A stretch of 36,637 nucleotides of DNA from the NCBI RefSeq assembly GCF_001276715.1, contig NZ_LIUQ01000036.1:36021-72657 (forward strand). The letters are read 5' to 3'. The stretch is from Planktothricoides sp. SR001 (GTDB lineage: Bacteria > Cyanobacteriota > Cyanobacteriia > Cyanobacteriales > Laspinemataceae). Positions 1 to 9,223 of this stretch are shown one piece after another. Positions within the stretch are counted from its first letter, which is position 1. Each line of letters opens with the position of its first letter. The notes beneath the pieces are model-generated. The model was given only the letters and a program-made list of their open reading frames with translations. It was not told the DNA's origin and did no database searches. The position numbers and the translations under genes were made by a program.

Positions 1-23
1 GATGCATAGGAAAGAGGAAAGAT

Positions 24-60
24 ATTCTCTCCTCTCTTTTCTCTCCTCTCTTTTCTCTCT
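24..60. repeat. Pyrimidine-rich tandem repeat
   Basis: A 14-bp CTCTCCTCTCTTTT-type unit occurs about twice with a partial third copy. It belongs to the short tandem repeats common between cyanobacterial genes. It lies downstream of the minus-strand c-di-GMP gene. Positions 61-134 hold C-rich sequence and no gene. Confidence 0.6.
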
Positions 61-134
61 TGGCCATTCGCCCCTACGACTTTTCACTTTCCCTGCCCCC
101 CCGCACCCGCGCACCCCTACATCTGCCCAAGCCC

Positions 135-3100
135 TCATGCTTCCCCGTGATTAAACCAAGTTGGGGCGTTGGCTAATAACTCCGTTGCCGCTTGACTATC
201 TAAGGGTTTAGAAAAGAAATAACCTTGTCCTTGTTCACAAGCTAGGGATTTTAATTGGGCTAATTGTTCAGAGGTTTCGATGCCTTCGGCTACTGCATCC
301 ATGCCCAAAGTATGCGCCAGGGTGACAATGGCTTTGACGATTTCTGAGTTTTCTTCGTTGTCGTTCATACGACTGACAAAAGAACGGTCAATTTTCACTG
401 TATTGACGGGGAAACTATGTAAATAGCTTAAGGAAGAATAGCCGGTGCCAAAATCGTCCAGACTTAACTCAATATTGCGCGATCGCAGTTGCCAGAGAAT
501 TTTCGCCACTACCTCGGTATTTTCCATTAACACACTTTCAGTAATTTCTAACTTCAGGCAATTGGGATTTAAATTAGTTTCTAGTAAAATGTCATCAATC
601 TTCTGAATTAATTGCTTCTCCCTAAGCTGTTTTGCCGAAAGATTCACACTCATTTTCAAAGGAGCAACCCAGGAAAATTGGTCTTGCCATTGCTTCATTT
701 GCTGACAAGCTTCCCGGAGTACCCACTCACCCAAAGGCACAATTAACCCGGTTTCTTCCGCAATAGGAATAAATTCCACCGGGGAAACCATGCCTTTCTC
801 TGGATGATGCCAACGCACCAATGCTTCAAAGCCAGTTAAGCTGGCGGATACTAAAGAGGTAATTGGTTGATAGTGTAATTTAAATTCGCGTTTTTCTATG
901 GCTCTTCGCAAGTCATTTTCTAACTGTAATAAACCCAAAGCATAGGAATACATTACTTTATCAAATATTTCATACCGAGCTTTGCCAGCGCGTTTGGCTC
1001 GATACATGGCAATATCTGCATCTCGGAGGACTTGCTCTGGTTGTTCATAGGTCGGAGATAGCATGGCAATGCCAATACTCGCAGTGGTGACGACTTCATA
1101 ACCATTTAAAGTAAAGGGTGAACCCAGCAGTTCTAAAATGCGATCTGCGACTTTTGTGGCATCTTTAATATCTTTAATATCTTCGAGTAAAATACTAAAT
1201 TCATCGCCGCCCAAACGGGCTACCATATCCGTAGACCGCAGACATTGATTCAGTTTATCAGCGATCGCAATTAACAGTCGATCGCCCATCACCGGCCCCA
1301 TACTATCATTGACAATTTTGAAGCGATCCACATCTAAAAATAACACAGCAAATAGCTGATGGGGATATCGTTTAATTCGTTTCAGTGCGGTGGAAACTCG
1401 TTCCAAAAACATCGCCCGATTAGGCAGACCAGTGAGAGCATCATGGAAAGCATCGTGAACTAATTGTTGCTCGACTTGTTTGCGATCGCTAATATCCACA
1501 AATTGACCGAGCAAATGTAGCGGTTCTCCCCTAAAGTCCCGCACTAACACCATTTTTAACAAAGCATGAACTACATGACCATCTTTAGCCAAATAGCGAT
1601 TTTCCATTTGAAAAGAAGCAATTTCATCGGCTAATAAATGCTGCTGTTGTTCCAGAAATGCCATCACTTCCTCTGGATGGATTAAATCCGCAAAACTTTT
1701 GCCTAACAATTCCTCAGCGGTGTAGCCCAAAGGTTCACACAATCCTTGATTCACCCGCTGAAATGGCCCATTCAAAGACTGGATCGCCATCCCAATGGGG
1801 GCATATTCAAATGTATGACGAAATTGCTCTTCACTTTGACGCAATGCTTCCTCAGTGACTTTCAATTCATTAATATTTGTCACCGTCCAAACATAGCCAG
1901 TGATTTTCGTGTCTTGGTCAAATTGAGCGATCGCCTCTGACAAAACCCAAGTCACCTGATTATTAGCCCGTAAAAACCGATATTTACCAGTCACTTTTTG
2001 GCGATCGCTGTGGATCTGTTGCAACTGCTCAAACACCGCTAGACGATCTTCGGGATGAACATTTTGAATCCATCCTTCTCCCAACATATCAACCAGTCCC
2101 AACCCAGCGATTTCACAAGCGTGAGGATTAGCATAAACACATTCTCCACTGGCATCTAAATGGAAAATTCCCACGGGAGAAACCTGCATCAAGCTATAAT
2201 ATCGATGTTCGCTGTCTTGTAATGCTTGTTCCGTGCGTTTGCGATCGCTAATATCCGTCAAAAACGCCACAAAATATTTCGGTTTTCCCTCGTGATTTCG
2301 CGCCAAAGATACAGTAACATTGCCCCAAACCACTGCACCATTTTTGTGAATATACCGCTTTTCCCGCGAAAACTTAGGAATTAAATCATTAATTAATGCC
2401 TGACATAACTCTAGACTTGAGTCCAAATCTGCGGAATGAGTCAAATCCTGGAACTTCATTTCTAATAATTCTGACTCAGAATAACCGACAATTTTGCCAA
2501 AACCAGAATTCGTCCACAAAAACTGACCATCCAGTGACAGTTGAGCAATGCCAACTGCGGCTTGATCCATGATATCCAGAAAACGCTCTTGACATTCCAG
2601 CATGGTCAACTCCATTTCCTTTTGCTGGCTAATTTCTCGACCGATCCCCACCAAGAATTTTTCTGCCCCCACATCCTCAACACAATATATCTTTGTGGAG
2701 ATAACATAAGTGTTACCCACGGCGTTGGTAAAATTCGCCTCATATTCCACCGGAGACCCCAAGGCTAAGACCCGTTTCTCTTGTTCTCGGAACATGTCAA
2801 CTTCGGGAAAAATCTGCTCGTCGGACTGACCAATCAACTGTTCTCGGGGATATCCAACCAGTTGGCAAAAAGCATCGTTGACAACTAAATAACGGTGTCC
2901 TTCATTCTTAACAAAAATGGGATCCGCAATGGTATTCAGAATGTGATTGATCCACTGTAGCGAGCATTTTCGGCGATTTTCCCTAAGTGGCTCCTCAGTG
3001 CTTGAATTGGCTAAGTCTCCTGTGTTTTGGGAGATTTGCTGTTCCCAGAATAAAGACTCAACTTGCTGACGAGCCTTGATTTCTGCTTGCAATGTGGTCT

Positions 3101-3161
3101 GCAATTCGGCTATTTGTCTACTGAGATCCTCGATTTGCATTGCTAGTTGCCGTTCAGACAT
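135..3161 (-). CDS. PAS-sensor diguanylate cyclase/phosphodiesterase (GGDEF-EAL)
   Basis: A 1008-aa protein predicted to make and/or break cyclic di-GMP in response to signals sensed by PAS domains. Order: N-terminal coiled coil (about 1-60), four PAS/PAC modules (about 70-180, 190-310, 315-435, 445-565), GGDEF domain (about 570-735), EAL domain (about 745-1000). The GGDEF signature (651-655) is intact. An RxxD inhibitory I-site (RSTD, 642-645) lies five residues before it. The EAL domain keeps EAL (779-781), the ITES, DDFGTGYSS and KIDRSF motifs and AEGIET, so both halves look catalytically competent. There is no signal peptide or membrane segment, so it should be cytoplasmic. The ATG is preceded by AGGAGG about 11 nt upstream. 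It is a single gene with no operon partner visible. The signal bound by the PAS domains cannot be read from sequence. Confidence 0.95.
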   Translation of the reverse strand: MSERQLAMQIEDLSRQIAELQTTLQAEIKARQQVESLFWEQQISQNTGDLANSSTEEPLRENRRKCSLQWINHILNTIADPIFVKNEGHRYLVVNDAFCQLVGYPREQLIGQSDEQIFPEVDMFREQEKRVLALGSPVEYEANFTNAVGNTYVISTKIYCVEDVGAEKFLVGIGREISQQKEMELTMLECQERFLDIMDQAAVGIAQLSLDGQFLWTNSGFGKIVGYSESELLEMKFQDLTHSADLDSSLELCQALINDLIPKFSREKRYIHKNGAVVWGNVTVSLARNHEGKPKYFVAFLTDISDRKRTEQALQDSEHRYYSLMQVSPVGIFHLDASGECVYANPHACEIAGLGLVDMLGEGWIQNVHPEDRLAVFEQLQQIHSDRQKVTGKYRFLRANNQVTWVLSEAIAQFDQDTKITGYVWTVTNINELKVTEEALRQSEEQFRHTFEYAPIGMAIQSLNGPFQRVNQGLCEPLGYTAEELLGKSFADLIHPEEVMAFLEQQQHLLADEIASFQMENRYLAKDGHVVHALLKMVLVRDFRGEPLHLLGQFVDISDRKQVEQQLVHDAFHDALTGLPNRAMFLERVSTALKRIKRYPHQLFAVLFLDVDRFKIVNDSMGPVMGDRLLIAIADKLNQCLRSTDMVARLGGDEFSILLEDIKDIKDATKVADRILELLGSPFTLNGYEVVTTASIGIAMLSPTYEQPEQVLRDADIAMYRAKRAGKARYEIFDKVMYSYALGLLQLENDLRRAIEKREFKLHYQPITSLVSASLTGFEALVRWHHPEKGMVSPVEFIPIAEETGLIVPLGEWVLREACQQMKQWQDQFSWVAPLKMSVNLSAKQLREKQLIQKIDDILLETNLNPNCLKLEITESVLMENTEVVAKILWQLRSRNIELSLDDFGTGYSSLSYLHSFPVNTVKIDRSFVSRMNDNEENSEIVKAIVTLAHTLGMDAVAEGIETSEQLAQLKSLACEQGQGYFFSKPLDSQAATELLANAPTWFNHGEA

Positions 3162-4126
3162 TGTTTATAGAGCCTCCTGACCTTGATAATGGCGAGTCTC
3201 TCGCTACCATCCCCATATTGAATCAGCCGTTGAATGACTGTAACCGGCTTGACCATTCAGAAATCGCCAGAGACAAATGAATTTTTGTATTTTTTTAATA
3301 TTTTCCCCTAAATCTCTCATTTGTGCTACAGCTTTGTCTTTAAATCTCGCCGCCCCGATCTAATTATAATGGACGGTTCTTGACGACTAAATATTTTGTC
3401 ATCATTTTGTCATCATTTGGCGCTCGATCATAGTTAGTTATAATTGGTTCAATTGAACGGCGATCTCAGTGACTCAATTAGACTTTTCTCATGGTATCTT
3501 TAAATCAAGGTTTTGGTCTATTTAAAATATCTATTTCAGAGATTGGCTTTAATTTTATATAAAAAAAGAATAATCTCCAGCCAAATCATTTTTTTTGTTC
3601 TGACAAAGTATCAAGTCTCTAGGCAAGTGAGGGATAATTCTAAAAACCGACTAAAAATTATGCGTGATTCTTTATTCTTTGCTCAGGGGATAGTAGATAT
3701 AAGGGATAGTAGATATAGTAGATTAGGACTGGTCAGTATTCGGAAACCTATATAGCAATTGTCATAGTTATGAAGTACAAAAAAAACCTGTCATTCCCGC
3801 GCCGGCGGGAATCCAGAAAACCTCTGTACTTCATTCGGACAATAACCGCTATATACTTTCAGGCAAGGCCGCCCTCTTCCCCAGTGATATGTTACCAATT
3901 CTTGACAATAGAATTTACCGATCGCGATCGCGGCGATTAGAGGGTTGGGTTGCCTACCAATGGTCTAACCTACATTAGCTAGATTAGCAAAAAAGGGGGA
4001 TTACCTTTAATGTATCGCGATCGCCGCATTTCCCCGGCAAATTCCCCGGCAAATCAACCAACATCTCAGCGTTAAATTCCACAATCAGCACCCCTAACCA
4101 ATAACTAATCACTAATAATTAATAAT
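3162..4126. other. Long intergenic region
   Basis: No convincing gene in 965 bp between two divergent genes. It is AT-rich near 3290-3600, with a symmetrical TATAAT-like sequence near 3363-3370 and a direct repeat TTTTGTCATCA around 3397-3417. A possible 80-codon ORF at 3513-3755 has no good ribosome site or recognisable product. A palindromic element lies at 3751-3853. Promoters for both flanking genes must lie here but none is clear enough to place. Confidence 0.6.
3751..3853. repeat. Nested palindromic (MITE-like) element
   Basis: Outer arms start TATAGC and end GCTATA. Inside them lie ATGAAGTACA and its complement, and at the centre a perfect hairpin ATTCCCGC-GCCG-GCGGGAAT (3793-3812). 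A second copy of the central hairpin, in the opposite orientation, is at 30477-30496. It carries no coding capacity and resembles a non-autonomous mobile repeat. Confidence 0.7.
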
Positions 4127-4549
4127 ATGTCATTCACCTACTTGCGGACGATTCGCTTCCAAGACACTGACGCAGCGGGAGTGGTCTATTTTAGTAATGT
4201 TTTGGCCATATGCCATGAAGCTTATGAAGCTTCACTGTTGTCCGCAGAATTTAATCTGAAAGATTTTTTTCGCAACCCGGAGGTGGCGATTCCCATTGTT
4301 CATGCTAGTGTGGATTTTTTCCGACCCATGTTTTGCGGCGATCGCCTCTGTGTGGAGTTAACCCCCCATCAATTAAATGACAACTCCTTTGAAATTGCTT
4401 ATGAAATTTTCCCAGATCCCAAACTCACTCAGAATTGCCTTGCCAAAGCCTTAACTCGCCATGTCTGTATTAATCCCCGCGATCGCCGCCGACAACCCTT
4501 ATCCCCACCGATGATCCAGTGGTTGACCACAGGAATTGATGATTTATAG
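4127..4549 (+). CDS. menI: 1,4-dihydroxy-2-naphthoyl-CoA hydrolase (hotdog thioesterase)
   Basis: A 140-aa hotdog-fold thioesterase of the 4-hydroxybenzoyl-CoA thioesterase type. It hydrolyses DHNA-CoA to 1,4-dihydroxy-2-naphthoate in phylloquinone synthesis. The signature [12 protein letters not shown] (residues 13-24) holds the expected catalytic Asp and the conserved VVYF segment, and HASVDFFRP follows mid-protein. Length and motifs agree with the cyanobacterial DHNA-CoA hydrolases typified by Synechocystis Slr0204 (family knowledge). It is the first of the quinone genes here, on the opposite strand from menE. The Shine-Dalgarno sequence is weak. A generic acyl-CoA thioesterase role is possible, but the neighbourhood strongly favours MenI. 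Confidence 0.88.
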   Translation: MSFTYLRTIRFQDTDAAGVVYFSNVLAICHEAYEASLLSAEFNLKDFFRNPEVAIPIVHASVDFFRPMFCGDRLCVELTPHQLNDNSFEIAYEIFPDPKLTQNCLAKALTRHVCINPRDRRRQPLSPPMIQWLTTGIDDL

Positions 4550-4610
4550 TTGGTTGTTGGTTGTTGGTTGGGGAAAGGGGGTGTGGGGTGTGGTACAAAA
4601 GAAATATCAC

Positions 4611-4694
4611 TATTCACTATTCACTATTCACTATTCACTATTCACTATTCACTTTTCCCTCTTCCCTCTTCCCTCTTCCCTCTTCCCTCTTCCC
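4611..4694. repeat. Two adjoining heptamer tandem repeats (STRR type)
   Basis: Six exact copies of TATTCAC (4611-4652), then TTTTCCC and five exact copies of TCTTCCC (4660-4694). Such heptamer repeats are known between cyanobacterial genes as short tandemly repeated repetitive sequences. The two different units keep the same 7-bp register, as if one array grew out of the other. Confidence 0.9.
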
Positions 4695-5015
4695 TTAATT
4701 TATAACCAATAACCAACAAGTTATATATTTCACCTAATAGCGATCGCTACTTTCTCAGAAAAATCTTACAAATCTCAAACAAACTTAATAAATAGTAATG
4801 TTATTTAATTTTACTACATTTAAATTAAAAAAACTTAATAAATCTACAGAAAAATTAAGACAAAGAAAATAATTTAGTAATTAATTGTAATTTTGTGTAA
4901 CAGAATACAAACTATTTAACATTCTTTTAATAAATTAAGATATATTAAGAATTAGTGAATCTAATCCGGGTTGGTTAAGGCACACTTTCTAGTCGGTTCA
5001 ACAAAGTAGGGCACT
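4695..5015. other. AT-rich upstream region of the 109-aa gene
   Basis: No gene seen. It is strongly AT-rich, with the 11-mer ACTTAATAAAT occurring twice near 4785 and 4830 and a TATATT near 4940. It probably contains the promoter and a long leader for the gene at 5016, whose ATG is preceded by AGGG. Confidence 0.45.
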
Positions 5016-5345
5016 ATGACACTGGAACAACAATTTTATACAAGAATCAGAGAATTAGGGTATTGGGATCGGTTGAATTTGACAAACCGCAAAAACCATA
5101 ATCATAAAATGGCACTGGCTTGGTGCAATCCCAACACCACCGCAGACCCAGAGATGATGTTTCAACTGGTCTGGTTGTTGAGTTCTAGCAAGCGGCGGCA
5201 AAGACTGAATGCGATTGACGTGCGAATTTTAGAACAAACCGCAGAAGATTTGGCAGAAAACGGCCAAACGATGTCGGCGCGTAAGTCTTATGTGCAATAT
5301 CTTTGGCAACAGGTTCACGCTCAAGAATTGACTTCGGTCAGCTAA
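5016..5345 (+). CDS. Conserved-looking hypothetical protein, 109 aa
   Basis: Not recognised. The predicted protein is soluble, mostly helical, rich in Q, R and W, without signal peptide or membrane segment. It starts MTLEQQFYTRIRELGYWDRL and ends in a charged tail. AGGG lies 4-5 nt before the ATG, and coding-like codon use supports a real gene. It lies between menI and menE, convergent with menE (22 bp between their stops), preceded by a long AT-rich leader. It may be a small regulatory or stress protein, but no function can be assigned. Confidence 0.7.
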   Translation: MTLEQQFYTRIRELGYWDRLNLTNRKNHNHKMALAWCNPNTTADPEMMFQLVWLLSSSKRRQRLNAIDVRILEQTAEDLAENGQTMSARKSYVQYLWQQVHAQELTSVS

Positions 5346-5367
5346 TTAATCATGGAACGGTTGAATG

Positions 5368-6849
5368 TTAGTTAGTTGTTTGCGGTTGGCTAAGACGCCA
5401 TGCTTGGGCAATTTGATAGAGGCTGACGCGGTTGATTTTTCCCTGAGCATTCCGAGGTAACTCTGTCACCGGCACCCAATGTTTTGGCTGCTTATACTTA
5501 GCCAACCGATCTACTAACTCGATTTTCAGAGATTCCGGGGAAACGGTTAAATGGTTAGGAACATAAACAGCGGCGATCGCTTGACCCCAGTCAGGATCGG
5601 GTAAGGCGATCGCGCAAACATCGGCAACTAAACCAGTAGTTCTAATTGCCGCTTCTACCTCAGCGGGAAACACATTTTCCCCACCTGTAATAATTTTGTC
5701 GCTGCGGCGTCCCACAATATTTATGTCACCATCGGCATCAAAAAAACCCAAATCATCAGCGGTAAACTCTGGTGAATTATCCTCACATAGGGAAAACGAT
5801 GCCATATCGGGATAATAACCCAGGGCTAAAGATTTAGCTCTAATCTTAATTAGGCCAATTTGATTAACCCCTAATGGCTGACCATCTTCATTACAAATTC
5901 TCACTTGGGCATGAGGTAAAACTTGACCACAAGTCTGATTCCCAGCTAAGAAAGCGCTGGGTTTTAAGGTGACAATTTGGGAGGCTGTTTCCGTCATGCC
6001 GTAGGTCGGTGCTAATTTAACGTGATACTCTCTAGCTTTTTCTAATAATTCTGGCCATGGGGGGGCGCCACCGAGAAGCACCGTGGCAAATTGTGATAAC
6101 CAATCGGCGGCGATCGCCTGTTCTAGGAAGCGAGAAAGCTGGGTGGGTACAAGGGAAATAAAAAAATTTTCCGGGTTAATTTCTTGCAGATATTTTTGAC
6201 AGGGGATTACCTCGCGAGATTCTGAATTGAGGACATTTAAAATTTCTTTATAAGAGGGGAAAATTGCCAAAGTTCCGCCGGTAGTGAACGAGCGAATAAA
6301 TTGCATCAAACCACTAACATGATACAGGGGTAAAACACAAAAGGAATTCACTTTTGAGACTTGAAAATACTCCGTAAATCCGCTGACTGATGCGGTTAAA
6401 GTTTCCCAAGTATGAATGGTAAAGCGAATTTTTCCCGAAGATCCGCCCGTGGGAATCATAATCGCTGCTTGGTTTTTGGGTAAGGGAAAAAACTGGTCAG
6501 ATTTTTTGGCTGTTGCCGGTTTTTTGAGATATTTCTGTAAATGTGCTAAATCATTGCCCCAAATAATATCGGGCTGGAGGTAATCAAAGACCTGCTGCCA
6601 TTCTTGTGCTTGCCAGTGCGGATTGGCTAAAAAAATGGGACATTTGGCCTCGACTGCGGCGATAAAATTGCCAATAAATTGCTCCGGGTCAGCGTCACAA
6701 AGGATAATTTTCCCCGGACAATCCGGGGAGCGATCGCTAATTTCCTGAAATTTTTGCTGGGCGATCGCCTCGATTTTTTGCCCGTCAATTCCTTTGAGCC
6801 AACCTTGATGATTTCGGGTGGTTAATGTTGATAATATCCAATAGTTCAT
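5368..6849 (-). CDS. menE: o-Succinylbenzoate-CoA ligase
   Basis: A 493-aa adenylate-forming (ANL) enzyme that activates o-succinylbenzoate to its CoA thioester using ATP. Visible motifs: P-loop-like PTGGSSGK (133-140), APTYGMTETAS (280-290), the hinge region ADDLGFF...GRRSDKIITGGENV (364-392), and the adenylation lysine in RNAQGKINR (Lys471). Length is normal for cyanobacterial MenE. It is third downstream of menA and menH in a run of minus-strand men genes, 102 bp after menC, so it is probably co-transcribed with them or at least with menC. Its product would be the substrate of MenB, whose gene is not in this window. Confidence 0.94.
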   Translation of the reverse strand: MNYWILSTLTTRNHQGWLKGIDGQKIEAIAQQKFQEISDRSPDCPGKIILCDADPEQFIGNFIAAVEAKCPIFLANPHWQAQEWQQVFDYLQPDIIWGNDLAHLQKYLKKPATAKKSDQFFPLPKNQAAIMIPTGGSSGKIRFTIHTWETLTASVSGFTEYFQVSKVNSFCVLPLYHVSGLMQFIRSFTTGGTLAIFPSYKEILNVLNSESREVIPCQKYLQEINPENFFISLVPTQLSRFLEQAIAADWLSQFATVLLGGAPPWPELLEKAREYHVKLAPTYGMTETASQIVTLKPSAFLAGNQTCGQVLPHAQVRICNEDGQPLGVNQIGLIKIRAKSLALGYYPDMASFSLCEDNSPEFTADDLGFFDADGDINIVGRRSDKIITGGENVFPAEVEAAIRTTGLVADVCAIALPDPDWGQAIAAVYVPNHLTVSPESLKIELVDRLAKYKQPKHWVPVTELPRNAQGKINRVSLYQIAQAWRLSQPQTTN

Positions 6850-6951
6850 GCTGGTTTCGATTCCAAGTAAAACAACTAGAAATTTACAACTATAAACTTA
6901 AAAAATTAAATAAGATATCCCTGATAGAGGATAATTTTCCCGGACAGCGGT

Positions 6952-7956
6952 TTAATCATGCCAAAGTTGATGAACATCAAAATTATCATCAAACCAATGG
7001 TTGACCCCAAATCCCACAGGCCGATTATGTTTAGTATTTAATTCTGAAGCTAATCTCAGGGCAGCTTCGCGGCCTATTTCGGTTTCAAAAACCGATGAAA
7101 AGACCGCATCAATATTTTTCGATTTGCAAAACTGACGAATTTGGGAAGGAGAACCGGCAATACTCGGTTTAATCACAAAAATTCCGTTCCAACCTTTTTG
7201 ATAAACCTCTTTCATTTGCTTCAGGGTGACGACTGATTCATCTAAGGCAATGGGGGTGGAAAAGCGATCGCTTAATTTCTTCATCTGGTCAAACTGATCC
7301 ACCGGCAACGGTTGCTCTAAAAATTCAATAATTTTCCCAGCGCGATCGCAAACGTGCAACCATTGACTCGCTTCCACATCCGTCAGTCCGCCATTGGCAT
7401 CTAAGCGAAGGGAAATCGAGTCATCGGCAGAAAAATCTTCCAGAATTGACTGGACTAACTGCTCTAAAATTCGCAGTTCTAACTGAATGGGAATCACACC
7501 AATTTTCCACTTAAAGGTACGATATCCTTTTTTCCAGAGAATCTTGCAGGCAAGGATGGCCGCTTGTCCAGGGGGAAGTAAACCACTACACATTTCCGGT
7601 TCTGAAGTAGGATCTGGCAAATCCTCTAATGGCATTCCACTCAGGGTGAGTGCATGAGTGGTAATGGTTTCCCAGGCTGATTCAATCCCAAATTGACAAG
7701 CGGGTAACTCGTCGGGAACTGAAAAAATATTCGTTGGTGTAATCACCTTGGGGAGTTGTTGACAAAAGTCTAAAGCTTGCTCAAAGGTTTCTGACCCCAA
7801 CCAACTCACTGGGGCAATTTCACCGAAACCTTCTTTCCCTTTCTCATCGGTGAGACGCAGGATAATACCTTTTCGGAGATCCCAGGTGCCATGACTGGTT
7901 TTGACCGGGACTCGGAATTGGCGCTGGTAGGGACGAAATTCAAATTTGTATTCCAT
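6952..7956 (-). CDS. menC: o-Succinylbenzoate synthase
   Basis: A 334-aa enolase-superfamily enzyme that dehydrates SHCHC to o-succinylbenzoate. The paired catalytic lysines lie in FKWKIG (Lys149, Lys151). Metal ligands are in RLDANGG (Asp186), EFLEQPLP (Glu214) and ALDES (Asp239). The second catalytic lysine is in VIKPSIAGS (Lys263). All expected residues are present. The gene sits between menH upstream and menE downstream on the same strand. The 244-bp gap to menH is filled with TATTTGTT-like and AACGAATA-like tandem repeats. Confidence 0.94.
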   Translation of the reverse strand: MEYKFEFRPYQRQFRVPVKTSHGTWDLRKGIILRLTDEKGKEGFGEIAPVSWLGSETFEQALDFCQQLPKVITPTNIFSVPDELPACQFGIESAWETITTHALTLSGMPLEDLPDPTSEPEMCSGLLPPGQAAILACKILWKKGYRTFKWKIGVIPIQLELRILEQLVQSILEDFSADDSISLRLDANGGLTDVEASQWLHVCDRAGKIIEFLEQPLPVDQFDQMKKLSDRFSTPIALDESVVTLKQMKEVYQKGWNGIFVIKPSIAGSPSQIRQFCKSKNIDAVFSSVFETEIGREAALRLASELNTKHNRPVGFGVNHWFDDNFDVHQLWHD

Positions 7957-7989
7957 TATTTTGCTATCTGTTTGGGATTTGCAGATCAG

Positions 7990-8136
7990 GGCAGATCAGG
8001 GATGCCGGATTTTACTGGTTATTTGCTATTTGTTGTTGGCTATTTGTTATTTGCTGTTTGGTTTAGGCTGAGAATTTTCCCGAACCAATAACGAATGACC
8101 AATAACGAGTAACGAATAACGAATAATTAATAAAGA
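7990..8136. repeat. Degenerate heptamer-like repeats between menC and menH
   Basis: Runs of TTATTTGCTATTTGTT-like units (about 8018-8060) and of AATAACGAATGACC-like units (about 8092-8135). They explain an apparent small ORF there, which is repeat sequence rather than a gene. Confidence 0.6.
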
Positions 8137-8200
8137 ATTGGCATTTAGCTAATTAACGATACCCATTTTAGGGACATTTTAGAGCAATCATAGAGAAAAT

Positions 8201-9007
8201 TTAGCAAGATTTAAGTCGATCGCACGCTCCGAAAAATTGAATTAATTCGTTGACGTATGTTCTCGAATTTTCCCAGTGGATATTATGACCTGTGTGGGGG
8301 ATAATTTTCAACTGGGCGAAGGCAGAGCGCTGGACTATTTCCGTATTAATCTTTCTAAATTTATCATCATACTCTCCTACTAGGAGTAATATAGGAACGG
8401 AATTGTGGGGTAATTGTTCCCATAAAGAAGGTTGGTTGCCAGTACCCAGATTACGGAGAGATTTGCTTAACTCTCTGGGGTTTTCCTGCATCCGACGTGC
8501 CATTAATTTTCCCCAATCAGGATGCTGGAGTAAAGATTGAAACAGAGGTTGATGATACCACTCAATTAAAAAAGATTTGAAGGGAATTGTTTCTAATTTT
8601 TGGGCAAGTGCTTCATCGGCTGCACGGCGCTGCGATCGCTCTGGCTCGGTCTTTAATCCAGGGGAGGCTCCCTCCAAAATCACTTGGTAAAATCGCTGGG
8701 GAAAATGTAAGGTTAAATATAAAGCCAATCGCCCCCCCATTGAATAGCCCACTAAAAAACATTGGTCTATGTGGAGGCGATCAAGTAAAGAAATCAAAGC
8801 CTGAGCAGTTTGGGGCATTTGGTAGCTAGTTTCATCCCCGTTCACTGTGGTTTTTCCATGTCCCGGTAAGTCAACGGTTAAACAACAAAATTTGTCTTTT
8901 AACTCTGTACAAATCTCCCTATAATCATCCCCACTTCCCAGAAATCCATGTAAAAATAAAATGACAGGTTTATGGCGATTTCCAGACAAAGAATAGTGAA
9001 TGTTCAT
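8201..9007 (-). CDS. menH: SHCHC synthase (alpha/beta hydrolase)
   Basis: A 268-aa alpha/beta-hydrolase that removes pyruvate from SEPHCHC to give SHCHC, the step between MenD and MenC. Catalytic triad: nucleophile in GYSMGG (Ser89), acid in GEYDDKF (Asp214), base in TGHNIHWEN (His241). The oxyanion region is FLHGFLGSGDDY. Length is typical for MenH. It lies between menA and menC on the same strand. Placement beside menC/menE/menA/menF/menD makes MenH far more likely than a generic hydrolase. Confidence 0.9.
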   Translation of the reverse strand: MNIHYSLSGNRHKPVILFLHGFLGSGDDYREICTELKDKFCCLTVDLPGHGKTTVNGDETSYQMPQTAQALISLLDRLHIDQCFLVGYSMGGRLALYLTLHFPQRFYQVILEGASPGLKTEPERSQRRAADEALAQKLETIPFKSFLIEWYHQPLFQSLLQHPDWGKLMARRMQENPRELSKSLRNLGTGNQPSLWEQLPHNSVPILLLVGEYDDKFRKINTEIVQRSAFAQLKIIPHTGHNIHWENSRTYVNELIQFFGACDRLKSC

Positions 9008-9011
9008 GGTG

Positions 9012-9212
9012 ATTGATGATTGGTTGTTGGTTATGGATTATTTTGTTGTTTGTTGTTTGTTAGTGGTTATTAGTTGGTGGGTAGGAATTCTTTGGTTATT
9101 GGTTGTTCGATTGGAGATTATTGGATATTAAAAGCATTAATAACCACCAACAACCAACAAAATAATCCCTACCCAACAACAACCAACAAAAGAATCCCTA
9201 CCCAACAACCAA
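9012..9212. repeat. Inverted tandem-repeat block between menH and menA
   Basis: A GTTG/GTTT-rich stretch is mirrored by a CAAC-rich stretch. One perfect pair of arms is GGATTATTTTGTTG at 9035-9048 and its complement at 9155-9168. The second half also contains two direct copies of a CCCTACCCAACAAC unit. It could fold as a long hairpin in the menA-menH transcript. Confidence 0.65.
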
Positions 9213-9223
9213 TCATTAATAAA

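Noticed and set aside
3513-3755. 80-codon ORF in the first long intergenic region
   Set aside because: No ribosome site, no recognisable domain, and its end runs into a palindromic element.
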